From Streptomyces aurantiacus JA 4570 (GTDB lineage: Bacteria > Actinomycetota > Actinomycetes > Streptomycetales > Streptomycetaceae), in the NCBI RefSeq assembly GCF_000414115.1, contig NZ_AOPZ01000430.1, forward strand, positions 1 through 34,725: a stretch of DNA of 34,725 bases, given 5' to 3'. Below are positions 14,947 to 21,903 of the stretch, one piece after another (the first letter of the stretch is position 1; each line of letters opens with the position of its first letter). Position numbers and translations under genes: made by a program. The notes under the pieces were generated by a model, which saw only the letters and a list, made by a program, of their open reading frames with translations, searched no databases and was not told where the DNA came from.

Positions 14947-15012
14947 CCCGTCCGGCGTTTGAGGACGAGGCCGTTCAGGCCCGGGAAGGGGCGGGATTGG
15001 GGAAAGCCCCGC
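14945..15012. repeat. Composite intergenic repeat, head plus tail
   Basis: The head (AGCCCGTCCGGCGTTTGAGG, then ACGAG; 14945-14969) is identical to 18252-18276. The tail (CGGGAAGGGGCGGGATTGGG and AAAGCCCCGC) matches 10911-10940 and 30824-30850. It fills the whole gap between the convergent ABC-F and DUF2993 genes and starts within the ABC-F stop codon. Confidence 0.78.
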
Positions 15013-15017
15013 AGGGC

Positions 15018-16238
15018 CTACTTCCCGAACCCGATCCCGTACCCCTCGACCCCCACCCGGATCCCGTCCTTCTCCACCTTCACGCCCTGAAGCCGCATGG
15101 CCCCCTCCCCCGGCAGCTTCGGCAACTCGAAGGCCAGCGAAAGCCGGTCGACGAGGACGGGCCGGGTCAGGGCGTCTAGGCCCTTGAGCAGGGCGGGGTC
15201 CAGACCGAGCCGCTTCAGCAGGGCGGGGTGGCCCATCGCCACGTCGATGAGGTTCAGCCGCATCACGTCGTCGACGAACTCCGGGGAGCCGGTGACGTCG
15301 TTGAGCTTGGCGTCGCTGCGCAGCGCCTCCCGCACGGCCGCGTCCGGCACACCGAGCCGCTGGGCGATCGCGGGCACCGCGAGCAGGGCCTTCGCCTTGG
15401 ACGACTCGTCGGCCACGCGGCGGGCGCCCTCGCGGCTGAGGTGCAGCCCTTCGGACTCGCGCGCACCCGGGCGGTACGTCGCCATGTCGCCGATTTCCAG
15501 GCGCATCCGGTCGATGTCGGTGGCGACGCCGCGGTCGCCGTTGCGCTCGATGCGGGCGTCGGCGCGGACCTTCAGGTCGTGCCCGGCGACGGGCAGGGTG
15601 CCGCGGGCGTACACCTTGTCGCGGCCGTGACCGGTGAAGGTGACCTGGGAGGCGCCCAGCTCACGGTTGAGGTCGTCGAAGGAGAGGAGCACCTCGCCGC
15701 GCATCTGCCCGATGACCGCGCCGTGCAGGGAGGTCGGCCCGTCGCCCTTCATGGTCACGTCCGTCGCGGTCGCGGAGACCTTCGCGAGCGAGACGCGGTC
15801 GGCGGCGACGTCGGGCACGGTCACCTTCACCTCGTCCAGGCGCTGGTCGAAGACCTGGGTGAGGAAGGGGAAGCCCTCGATGTCGACCTCGGGCGCCGCG
15901 CTCAGGTCGAGCTGGTCCTTGAGCTTGTCGGCGGCCTCGTGCTCGGCGTAGAGCAGGGCCCAGCGGTCGGCGAGGACCAGGAACGCGGCGGCCACGGCGA
16001 GCGCGACGACGGCCTTCACGGCCAGCGGGAGCCCGGCGAACCGGTTGCGGCGCCTGCGGCTGCCGCGCCGGTGGTTGGGCGGCTCCCAGGGAGTCTCGGC
16101 CTCGGCGGCATCCTCGCGGTCCTCCTTGAGGAAGTCCTCCAGAGGGTTGGGCGCGAGGGCGCCGAGCTCTTCGTACGGATTGTGGGGGGATATCTCTTCG
16201 GACGGATCAGAAACGGCCATGCGGTGGGGGGAACGCAT
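15018..16238 (-). CDS. DUF2993 family membrane-anchored protein (second paralogue)
   Basis: A 406-residue protein. A cytoplasmic head of about 70 residues (acidic, then RRGSRRRRNR) is followed by a membrane helix (about 72-91, VKAVVALAVAAAFLVLADRW). The extracytoplasmic DUF2993 region contains DIEGFPFLTQVFDQRLDEVK and is longer than in the paralogue at 4350-5102. ATG 16238 is preferred because GGTGA, a match to the 16S tail, lies 9 nt upstream; ATG 16220 is possible. A TATGGT -10 hexamer is visible just upstream. By family it is a lipid-binding envelope protein; role not determined. Confidence 0.85.
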   Translation of the reverse strand: MRSPHRMAVSDPSEEISPHNPYEELGALAPNPLEDFLKEDREDAAEAETPWEPPNHRRGSRRRRNRFAGLPLAVKAVVALAVAAAFLVLADRWALLYAEHEAADKLKDQLDLSAAPEVDIEGFPFLTQVFDQRLDEVKVTVPDVAADRVSLAKVSATATDVTMKGDGPTSLHGAVIGQMRGEVLLSFDDLNRELGASQVTFTGHGRDKVYARGTLPVAGHDLKVRADARIERNGDRGVATDIDRMRLEIGDMATYRPGARESEGLHLSREGARRVADESSKAKALLAVPAIAQRLGVPDAAVREALRSDAKLNDVTGSPEFVDDVMRLNLIDVAMGHPALLKRLGLDPALLKGLDALTRPVLVDRLSLAFELPKLPGEGAMRLQGVKVEKDGIRVGVEGYGIGFGK

Positions 16239-16291
16239 CAGGCGATCTCACCATACGTTCACACCCCACCCCAAGCTTGTTCGCCGGAGAG

Positions 16292-18127
16292 CTACTTCAC
16301 AACGGTAATGCGGTCCGCCTTCGGCGGCGCGATCGGCTTGTCCGCCGAGGAGTTGGCGGCGAAGTAGTCGTTGAGCGCCTTCAGGTCGTCGCCGCCGACC
16401 AGCGGCTTCGTGCCCTTGCCCAGCTCGGCGAAGCCGTCGCCGCCGCCCGCGAGGAAGGAGTTCAGGGCGACGCGGTAGGTGGCGCCCGGGTCCAGCGCCT
16501 TGCCGTTGAGCTTCACGGAGCCGGTGACGATCCGGTCGGCGCCGGACTTCGTCATGTCCAGCGTGTAGGTGAGCCCCTCGGACACCTGGAGGATCTTCGG
16601 CGATGCCTCGTTCGAGCCGCTGACCTGCTGCCGCAGCGCGGTCAGCACCTGCGCGCCGGTGAGGTCGACGAGGTTCACGGTGTTGCTGAACGGCTGCACG
16701 GTGAACGCCTCGCCGTACGTCACGACCCCGTCGCCCTCGCCGCCGCTCGCCTTGTGGACGAGGTCGGAGCGGATGCCGCCCGGGTTCATCAGGGCCAGGT
16801 CGGCCTCGCCGTCCAGGGACTTGGCGTGCGCGAGCTGCGCGTCGGCGATGAGGTCGCCGAGCGGGGACTCGGGCGAGGTGGCGCCGCGGCCGGGGATGTC
16901 GCCGGAGATGAAACCGACGGGCTTGCTCGCGATGGGCGCGGCCAGCTTGTCCCAGCGGCCGATGAGCCGCGTCATGTCGGCGGCCTTGGGCTGCGTACGG
17001 CTGACGACGTGGTTCGCGGACTTCACGCTCGTCCGCACGATGTCCTTGGTCTTGCGGTCGTACGTGAGCGTGGTGTCCGTGTAGAGCTTGCCGTACGAGG
17101 ACGCCGAGGTGACCATGCGCGGCTTGCCCGAGGGGTCCGGGATGGTGCAGACGTACGCCTGGTGGGTGTGGCCGGTGACGATCGCGTCGACCTTGGGCGA
17201 GGCGGCCTTGGCGATCGCGGTGATCGGTCCTGAGATGCCGTCGCCCGCGCCCGGGGAGTCACAGTTGTAGTTGTACGCCTGGCTGGCCGGGGAGCCGCCC
17301 TCGTGGATGAGCGTGACGATCGACTTCACGCCCTGCTTGTCGAGGATCTTCGCGTACTTGTTGATCGTCTCGACCTCGTCGTGGAACTTCAGGCCCTTGA
17401 TGCCCTCGGCCGAGACGATGTCCGGGGTGCCCTCCAGGGTCAGCCCGATGAAGCCGATCTTCACGCCCTTGTGCTTCCACACCGAGTAGGGCTTGAGGAG
17501 GGGCTTGCCGGTCTTCTCCTTGGTGACGTTCGCCGTGAGGTAGGGGAAGTCGGCGCCCTTGAATTTCTTCGGCTTGCCGTGCTTGTCCTTTTCGTAGCAC
17601 CCGTCCTTGGGGTGGCAGCCGCCGTTCTGGACGCGCGCCAGTTCCTTCGCGCCCTCGTCGAACTCGTGATTGCCGACGCTGGATACGTCCAGGTCCATCT
17701 TGTTCAGGGCCTCGACGGTCGGCTCGTCGTGGAAGAGCCCGGACAGCAGCGGGCTGCCGCCGATCAGGTCGCCGGCCGCGGCGGTGACGGAGTACGGGTG
17801 GCCCTTGCGGGCCGAGCGCAGCGAGGTCGCCAGGTACTCCGCGCCGCCCGCGTCGATCTTCTTCTCGGTCCCGTCCGGCTGCTTCTCCGTGACCTGCCCG
17901 GAGGAACCCGCGGGCGGCTGGAGGTTGCCGTGGAAGTCGTTGAAGGACAGCAACTGCACATCTACGGTGCGCTTCTTGTCCTTGGCCGACGCAGCCCCCG
18001 GCCCGTCCTGCCCCGCGGTCGCGGGCAGCGCGGCGGCGAGCGCGCCGACGGTGGCGAGGCCCGCCGCGACGGCGAGGACGCGGGTGGCGCGGCGCCTGGG
18101 CCTGCGGTGCTTCGGTATGGCGGACAC
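16292..18127 (-). CDS. Secreted 5'-nucleotidase / metallophosphatase
   Basis: A 611-residue enzyme. An Arg-rich n-region and hydrophobic core (RATRVLAVAAGLATVGALAA, Ala-x-Ala near residue 38) form an export signal. The N-terminal calcineurin-like phosphoesterase domain shows the metal motifs FNDFHGNL, GDLIGG, GNHEFDEG and TGHTHQAY. The C-terminal 5'-nucleotidase domain (NPGGIRSDL, FTVQPFSNTVNLVDLTG, FLAGGGDGF) gives substrate binding. Expected reaction: release of phosphate from extracellular nucleotides, which fits the phosphate genes later in the window. GTG 18127 has the SD GGGGGGA. No cell-wall anchor motif was seen at the C-terminus. Confidence 0.92.
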   Translation of the reverse strand: MSAIPKHRRPRRRATRVLAVAAGLATVGALAAALPATAGQDGPGAASAKDKKRTVDVQLLSFNDFHGNLQPPAGSSGQVTEKQPDGTEKKIDAGGAEYLATSLRSARKGHPYSVTAAAGDLIGGSPLLSGLFHDEPTVEALNKMDLDVSSVGNHEFDEGAKELARVQNGGCHPKDGCYEKDKHGKPKKFKGADFPYLTANVTKEKTGKPLLKPYSVWKHKGVKIGFIGLTLEGTPDIVSAEGIKGLKFHDEVETINKYAKILDKQGVKSIVTLIHEGGSPASQAYNYNCDSPGAGDGISGPITAIAKAASPKVDAIVTGHTHQAYVCTIPDPSGKPRMVTSASSYGKLYTDTTLTYDRKTKDIVRTSVKSANHVVSRTQPKAADMTRLIGRWDKLAAPIASKPVGFISGDIPGRGATSPESPLGDLIADAQLAHAKSLDGEADLALMNPGGIRSDLVHKASGGEGDGVVTYGEAFTVQPFSNTVNLVDLTGAQVLTALRQQVSGSNEASPKILQVSEGLTYTLDMTKSGADRIVTGSVKLNGKALDPGATYRVALNSFLAGGGDGFAELGKGTKPLVGGDDLKALNDYFAANSSADKPIAPPKADRITVVK

Positions 18128-18251
18128 GGGTTCCCCCCGGGGGTTCTGCGGACGACTTGGCCGTCGGGAAGCCTAGGGTCAACGCGCGTAGCGCAACAGA
18201 GGGTTCCTGGTTACAGACTGGTTGCCATTGCGGAAGGGGAGCGGGAAATTA

Positions 18252-18290
18252 AGCCCGTCCGGCGTTTGAGGACGAGCGCGCAGCGCGATC
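18252..18290. repeat. Dispersed intergenic repeat, head module (copy)
   Basis: AGCCCGTCCGGCGTTTGAGG followed by ACGAGCGCGCAGCGCGATC. The first 25 bases equal 14945-14969 and the last 32 equal 1-32 with one mismatch. It lies in the divergent gap between the nucleotidase and mshD, 44 bp before the mshD start, so it is close to the mshD promoter region. Confidence 0.8.
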
Positions 18291-18334
18291 AGCGCCAGCC
18301 CAAGGCGCCCCGCCAGAAGTCGTACTCTCGACGC

Positions 18335-19270
18335 ATGACTGACGAGCAGCCCGCAGGGCAACCCGCCGCCCTCCGCCAGATCGACACGCTCACCGAGCTC
18401 ACGGCCGAGCAGGCCGACACCGTCCTCGCCCTGCTCGCGGACGCGACCCGCACGGACGGCCAGCAGGCCGTGTCCGAGCAGGGCCGGCTGCAGCTGCGCG
18501 GCGGCCCGCGGACGGGCGTACGTCATCTGCTCCTCACCGTCGGCGCCGAACTCGTCGGATACGCGCAGCTGGAGGACACCGACCCCATCGAGGCCCCGGC
18601 CGCCGAGCTGGTCGTGCACCCCGCCCACCGCGGCCACGGGCACGGCCGCGCGCTCGGCACCGCGCTGCTCGGCGAGTCCGGGCGGCGGCTGCGCGTGTGG
18701 GCGCACGGCGGGCACTCCGCGGCACGCCACCTCGCCCAGGTGCTCGGCCTGACCCTGTTCCGGGAACTGCGCCAGATGCGCCGCCCGTTGGCGGGCCTCG
18801 ACCTGCCCGAGCCGGTGCTTCCGGAGGGCGTCCGCGTACGCACCTTCGTGCCCGGCGAGGACGACGCGGCGTGGCTCGCGGTGAACGCCGAGGCGTTCGC
18901 CCACCACCCCGAGCAGGGCTCGCTGACCCAGCGCGACCTCGACGACCGCAAGGCGGAGCCGTGGTTCGACCCGGCCGGGTTCTTCCTCGCGGAGCGGGAG
19001 GCGGACGGGGAACTCGTCGGCTTCCACTGGACGAAGGTGCACGCGGCGGAGCGGCTGGGCGAGGTGTACGTCGTCGGGGTGCGGCCGGGCGCGCAGGGCG
19101 GCGGGCTCGGCAAGGCGCTCACCACCGTGGGCCTGCGCCACCTCGCGGCGGCCGGACTGCCGACGGCGATGCTGTACGTCGACGCGGACAACAAGGCGGC
19201 GGTCAGCGTGTACGAGCGCCTCGGGTTCGTGACGCACGAGACGGACCTGATGTACCGCACGGAGTCGTAA
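18335..19270 (+). CDS. mshD: Mycothiol synthase MshD
   Basis: A 311-residue protein of two tandem GNAT domains. It catalyses the last step of mycothiol synthesis, acetyl transfer from acetyl-CoA to Cys-GlcN-Ins. The C-terminal active domain shows the acetyl-CoA loop VRPGAQGGGLGKALT, GEVYVVGV and the closing strand AVSVYERLGFVTHETDLMYR. The N-terminal domain (VHPAHRGHGHGRALGTALLG) is degenerate, as is usual for MshD. ATG 18335 has no SD but a TACTCT -10 (18323-18328) lies 6 nt upstream, suggesting a leaderless mRNA. No SigR-type promoter was seen. The stop region is duplicated (19257-19284). Confidence 0.93.
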   Translation: MTDEQPAGQPAALRQIDTLTELTAEQADTVLALLADATRTDGQQAVSEQGRLQLRGGPRTGVRHLLLTVGAELVGYAQLEDTDPIEAPAAELVVHPAHRGHGHGRALGTALLGESGRRLRVWAHGGHSAARHLAQVLGLTLFRELRQMRRPLAGLDLPEPVLPEGVRVRTFVPGEDDAAWLAVNAEAFAHHPEQGSLTQRDLDDRKAEPWFDPAGFFLAEREADGELVGFHWTKVHAAERLGEVYVVGVRPGAQGGGLGKALTTVGLRHLAAAGLPTAMLYVDADNKAAVSVYERLGFVTHETDLMYRTES

Positions 19271-19284
19271 GCACGGAGTCGTAA
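19257..19284. repeat. 14-bp tandem duplication across the mshD stop
   Basis: GCACGGAGTCGTAA occurs perfectly at 19257-19270 and 19271-19284, followed by a partial GCAC. The first copy contains the mshD stop TAA; the second repeats it in another frame context without effect on the protein. Confidence 0.88.
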
Positions 19285-19297
19285 GCACAGAGCACGC

Positions 19298-19358
19298 GGC
19301 CCCGAAGCGGGGCCCCACGCAACACCCCAGGGGGCGGCGTCACTTGACGCCGCCCCCT
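19298..19358. terminator. Tandem terminator hairpins after mshD
   Basis: GGCCCC-GAAGC-GGGGCC (19298-19314) is followed by AGGGGGCGGCGTC-ACTT-GACGCCGCCCCCT (19329-19358, perfect 13-bp stem, 4-nt loop, then CTCTT). The second is a strong intrinsic-type hairpin ending mshD transcription just before the gntR palindrome. Confidence 0.85.
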
Positions 19359-19361
19359 CTC

Positions 19362-19405
19362 TTGCACCACCCTTTCACTACTCAATTAGTGAAAGGGTGG
19401 TGCAA
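19362..19405. promoter_or_regulatory. 44-bp palindrome upstream of the gntR-ABC operon
   Basis: TTGCACCACCCTTTCACTA (19362-19380) and its exact reverse complement (19387-19405) flank the 6-nt spacer CTCAAT. The centre CACTA-n6-TAGTG resembles the dyads bound by YtrA-type GntR repressors, so autoregulation is likely. The left arm begins with a -35-like TTGCAC and the right arm holds a possible -10 (TAGTGA) and the purine-rich SD region 5 nt before the GTG, so one palindrome spans the core promoter and ribosome site. Confidence 0.7.
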
Positions 19406-19409
19406 GGCA

Positions 19410-19856
19410 GTGGTCGAGTACCGCATCGACCGGCGCAGTGGCGTCGCCACCTACCTCCAGATCGTCCAGCAGACCCACCAGGCCCTGCGCCTCGGCCTGC
19501 TGGAGCCGGGCGACAAGCTGCCCACGGCCCGCGAGGTCGTCGAGGCCACCGCGATCAACCCGAACACCGTCCTGAAGGCATACCGCGAGCTGGAGCGCGA
19601 GGGCCTGGTGGAGGCCCGCCGCGGCCTCGGCACGTTCGTCCGCAGGTCGCTCGGCAGCGCCCCGGCCGACTCACCGCTGCGCGGCGAGCTCCTGGACTGG
19701 GCCGGGCGCGCCCGCGCGGCGGGCCTGGAACGGGACGACGTGGCGGCGCTGTTCGCGGCCGTACTGGAGGAGCAGTTCCCGCCACCGCAGTCCGAACCAC
19801 CGGCCAAGACCGCACCGCGGGCTCAGCCCGCGACAACCATGGGGGACCCCGCATGA
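19410..19856 (+). CDS. GntR-family (YtrA-type) repressor
   Basis: A 148-residue regulator. The N-terminal winged helix (YLQIVQQTHQALRLGLLEPG, DKLPTAREVVEATAINPNTV, LKAYRELEREGLVEARRGLG) is followed by a short helical tail of about 60 residues. That short tail is the mark of the YtrA subfamily, which controls adjacent ABC transporters. GTG 19410 is the start that gives family length; the frame is open upstream through the palindrome. The stop overlaps the ATP-binding gene by ATGA. It probably represses its own operon through the 19362-19405 palindrome. Confidence 0.9.
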   Translation: MVEYRIDRRSGVATYLQIVQQTHQALRLGLLEPGDKLPTAREVVEATAINPNTVLKAYRELEREGLVEARRGLGTFVRRSLGSAPADSPLRGELLDWAGRARAAGLERDDVAALFAAVLEEQFPPPQSEPPAKTAPRAQPATTMGDPA

Positions 19857-20752
19857 CCGACACCGCCATCGAGGCGGCCGACCTCACCCTGGCCTACGGC
19901 CGCCGACGGGCACCCGCCCTGAACGGCTGCTCGTTCCGCCTCGCCGCCGGCCGCGTCTGCGCCCTCGTCGGACCCAACGGCGCGGGCAAGTCGACGCTGC
20001 TCGCGCTGGCCGCGGGCCTGCTGCGGCCGACGTCCGGCCGGCTCGCCGTCCTCGGCACCGCCCCGGCCGCGGCCCGGCCCAGGGTCGCGTACGTGGCCCA
20101 GGACAAGCCTCTCCACCCGGGACTCAGCGTCGCCGAGACGCTCCGGCTCGGCGCCGAGCTGAACCGGGGGTCATGGGACGCCGAACTCGCCGCCCGGGTG
20201 GTGGCCGACGGCGATCTCGACGCGGGCGCCCGCGTGTGTTCCCTCTCCGGCGGCCAGCGCACCCGCCTCGCGCTCGCCCTCGCGCTCGGCAAGCGGGCCG
20301 AACTCCTGCTCCTGGACGAGCCGATGGCCGATCTCGACCCCCTCGCCCGCCACCGCCTGATGGGAACCCTGATGGCCGAGGCCGCCGAACACGGCACCAC
20401 TGTCGTGATGTCGTCCCACATCCTCGGCGAACTCGCGGACGCCTGCGACCACTTGCTGCTCGTATCCGGCGGCCGGGTGCGGCTCGGTGGCGGTGTCGAC
20501 GACCTGGTGCACGCCCATGCCCTGGTCACCGGCACCGGCCGGGTGGCCGACCTGGCCCGGCACACGGTGGTGGAGTCCCGCGCCACCGGCCGCGGCCTCA
20601 CCGCCCTCATCCGCACCGACGGCCCGGTGGACCCCGCCTGGGACGTCGCAGAACCCTCTCTGGAGGAACTGTTGCTCGCCCATCTGCGCGCGCCGGACGC
20701 CCCCGCGCTGATCACCCCCGGCACCACCGCGACCCGGGCGGTGGCCGCGTGA
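19853..20752 (+). CDS. ABC transporter ATP-binding protein
   Basis: A 299-residue ATPase. Walker A GPNGAGKST, Q-loop in YVAQDKPLHPGLSV, signature LSGGQRTRL, Walker B LLLLDEPMADLDP and H-loop SSHILGEL are all present, so it should be active. The C-terminal 90 residues are an accessory region typical of drug or bacitracin-type exporters. It is coupled to the repressor (ATGA overlap) and to the permease (GTGA overlap), so the three genes form one operon. Confidence 0.92.
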   Translation: MTDTAIEAADLTLAYGRRRAPALNGCSFRLAAGRVCALVGPNGAGKSTLLALAAGLLRPTSGRLAVLGTAPAAARPRVAYVAQDKPLHPGLSVAETLRLGAELNRGSWDAELAARVVADGDLDAGARVCSLSGGQRTRLALALALGKRAELLLLDEPMADLDPLARHRLMGTLMAEAAEHGTTVVMSSHILGELADACDHLLLVSGGRVRLGGGVDDLVHAHALVTGTGRVADLARHTVVESRATGRGLTALIRTDGPVDPAWDVAEPSLEELLLAHLRAPDAPALITPGTTATRAVAA

Positions 20753-21687
20753 GCGCACCTCTGCTGAGCGGGACCCGCTGGGCCGTCCTGCGGCTGCACC
20801 GCGGGGCGCTGTGGGGAGCGGCGGCCTTCGCCGCGCTGGCCGCCCTCTGCACGGAAGTGCTCCGCCGCAGCGCGGAACACGCGGGAGCGGGCACCTTCCT
20901 CGGCTTCTCCGACCCGGGCACGTTCCTCGGCCAGTACCAGGAGAAGACCACCCTGGCGGCCCTGCTGCTTCCGGCCCTCATCGGCGCCTTCGTCGGCGGC
21001 CCGGTCCTCGGCCGTGAACTGGAGGCCGGGATCGACAAGTTCACGCTCACCCAGTCGGTCACGCCGAAGCGCTGGCTGACGGCCCGGCTGGCCCTGTGCG
21101 CGGCCCTCGCGGTGGGCTCCGCGCTCGCCGCCCTCGCGGTGTTCCGGCTCTCCGCCTCGGACACCATCGGCACCACGACCGCGCGGAACTGGATGCTGCG
21201 CGGCACCTATGAATCAACCGGCCCGGTCCTGGTCGCGTACTGCCTGTTCGCCGTGGGGGCCGGCGCGCTTGCCGGGCTGCTGCTGCGCCGCACCCTGCTC
21301 GCCGTCGTCGCCGCGGGCGGTCTCACCGGTGCTCTGGTGCTCGCGCTCGGCACCCTCCGCTGGGACCTGTATCCGGCCGCCACTGCCTCCGGGCCGGCGA
21401 CGGACGCTGCGGACGTCCAGATCCAAGGGCTGCCCACCGGGTCGTTCGTCGTGGAGAGCGGGGCGCTGAACCCCGCGGGTGATCGCTTCGACGAGTTCAA
21501 CTGCCGCCCCGAGGCGGCACCGGGCGCCGACTGCCCGGCGGACACCCAGGTCGCGGGCTGGTACGCGGACTACCACCCCCGCTCCCACTTCTGGTACGTA
21601 CAGCTCATCGAAACCGGGATCGTCCTCGCCCTCGCGGCGGCGGCGACGTACGGGGCATTCTGGATCCTGCGCCGCCGCACCCCTTGA
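20749..21687 (+). CDS. ABC transporter permease
   Basis: A 312-residue membrane protein with about six hydrophobic helices, including GALWGAAAFAALAALCTEVL, AALLLPALIGAFVGGPVLG, LALCAALAVGSALAALAVF and the last at about residues 283-305. A large extracytoplasmic loop (about 205-280) contains two Cys in EFNCRPEAAPGADCPAD, possibly a disulfide. Together with the upstream ATPase it forms a YtrA-controlled transporter. The substrate is unknown; related systems export antimicrobial or envelope-active compounds. Start GTG 20749 overlaps the ATPase stop. Confidence 0.88.
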   Translation: MSAPLLSGTRWAVLRLHRGALWGAAAFAALAALCTEVLRRSAEHAGAGTFLGFSDPGTFLGQYQEKTTLAALLLPALIGAFVGGPVLGRELEAGIDKFTLTQSVTPKRWLTARLALCAALAVGSALAALAVFRLSASDTIGTTTARNWMLRGTYESTGPVLVAYCLFAVGAGALAGLLLRRTLLAVVAAGGLTGALVLALGTLRWDLYPAATASGPATDAADVQIQGLPTGSFVVESGALNPAGDRFDEFNCRPEAAPGADCPADTQVAGWYADYHPRSHFWYVQLIETGIVLALAAAATYGAFWILRRRTP

Positions 21688-21701
21688 GACGTCCGGCCCT
21701 G

Positions 21702-21737
21702 GACGCCTGGGGGTCTCCACGCCACCCCCCAGGCGTC
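21702..21737. terminator. Terminator of the gntR-ABC operon
   Basis: GACGCCTGGGGG (21702-21713) pairs with CCCCCAGGCGTC (21726-21737), a perfect 12-bp stem with a 12-nt loop, 15 bp after the permease stop. The remaining 21738-21903 is upstream DNA of ppk, with no other gene seen. Confidence 0.85.
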
Positions 21738-21903
21738 ATGTCGGCGTAACCATTGATTCAGACAGCCTTGCGACGCTCAGGCAATGCAGCCCCCCACCGT
21801 GCCCGAGCCCGCGCCGGACGGAGCGCGCCCGAACGGCCAGGTCCGTCTCGCGCCCGAGGTCTCCGGCGCGCCCGGATGGGGTGGCGCGCGGAAGAATGGG
21901 CCC

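Noticed and set aside
21784..21903. 40-residue N-terminal extension of Ppk
   Set aside because: No SD at ATG 21784 and no conserved residues; kept only as an alternative start.
21738..21903. PHO box upstream of ppk
   Set aside because: No GTTCA-type units at 11-bp spacing were found, unlike the clear pstS box.
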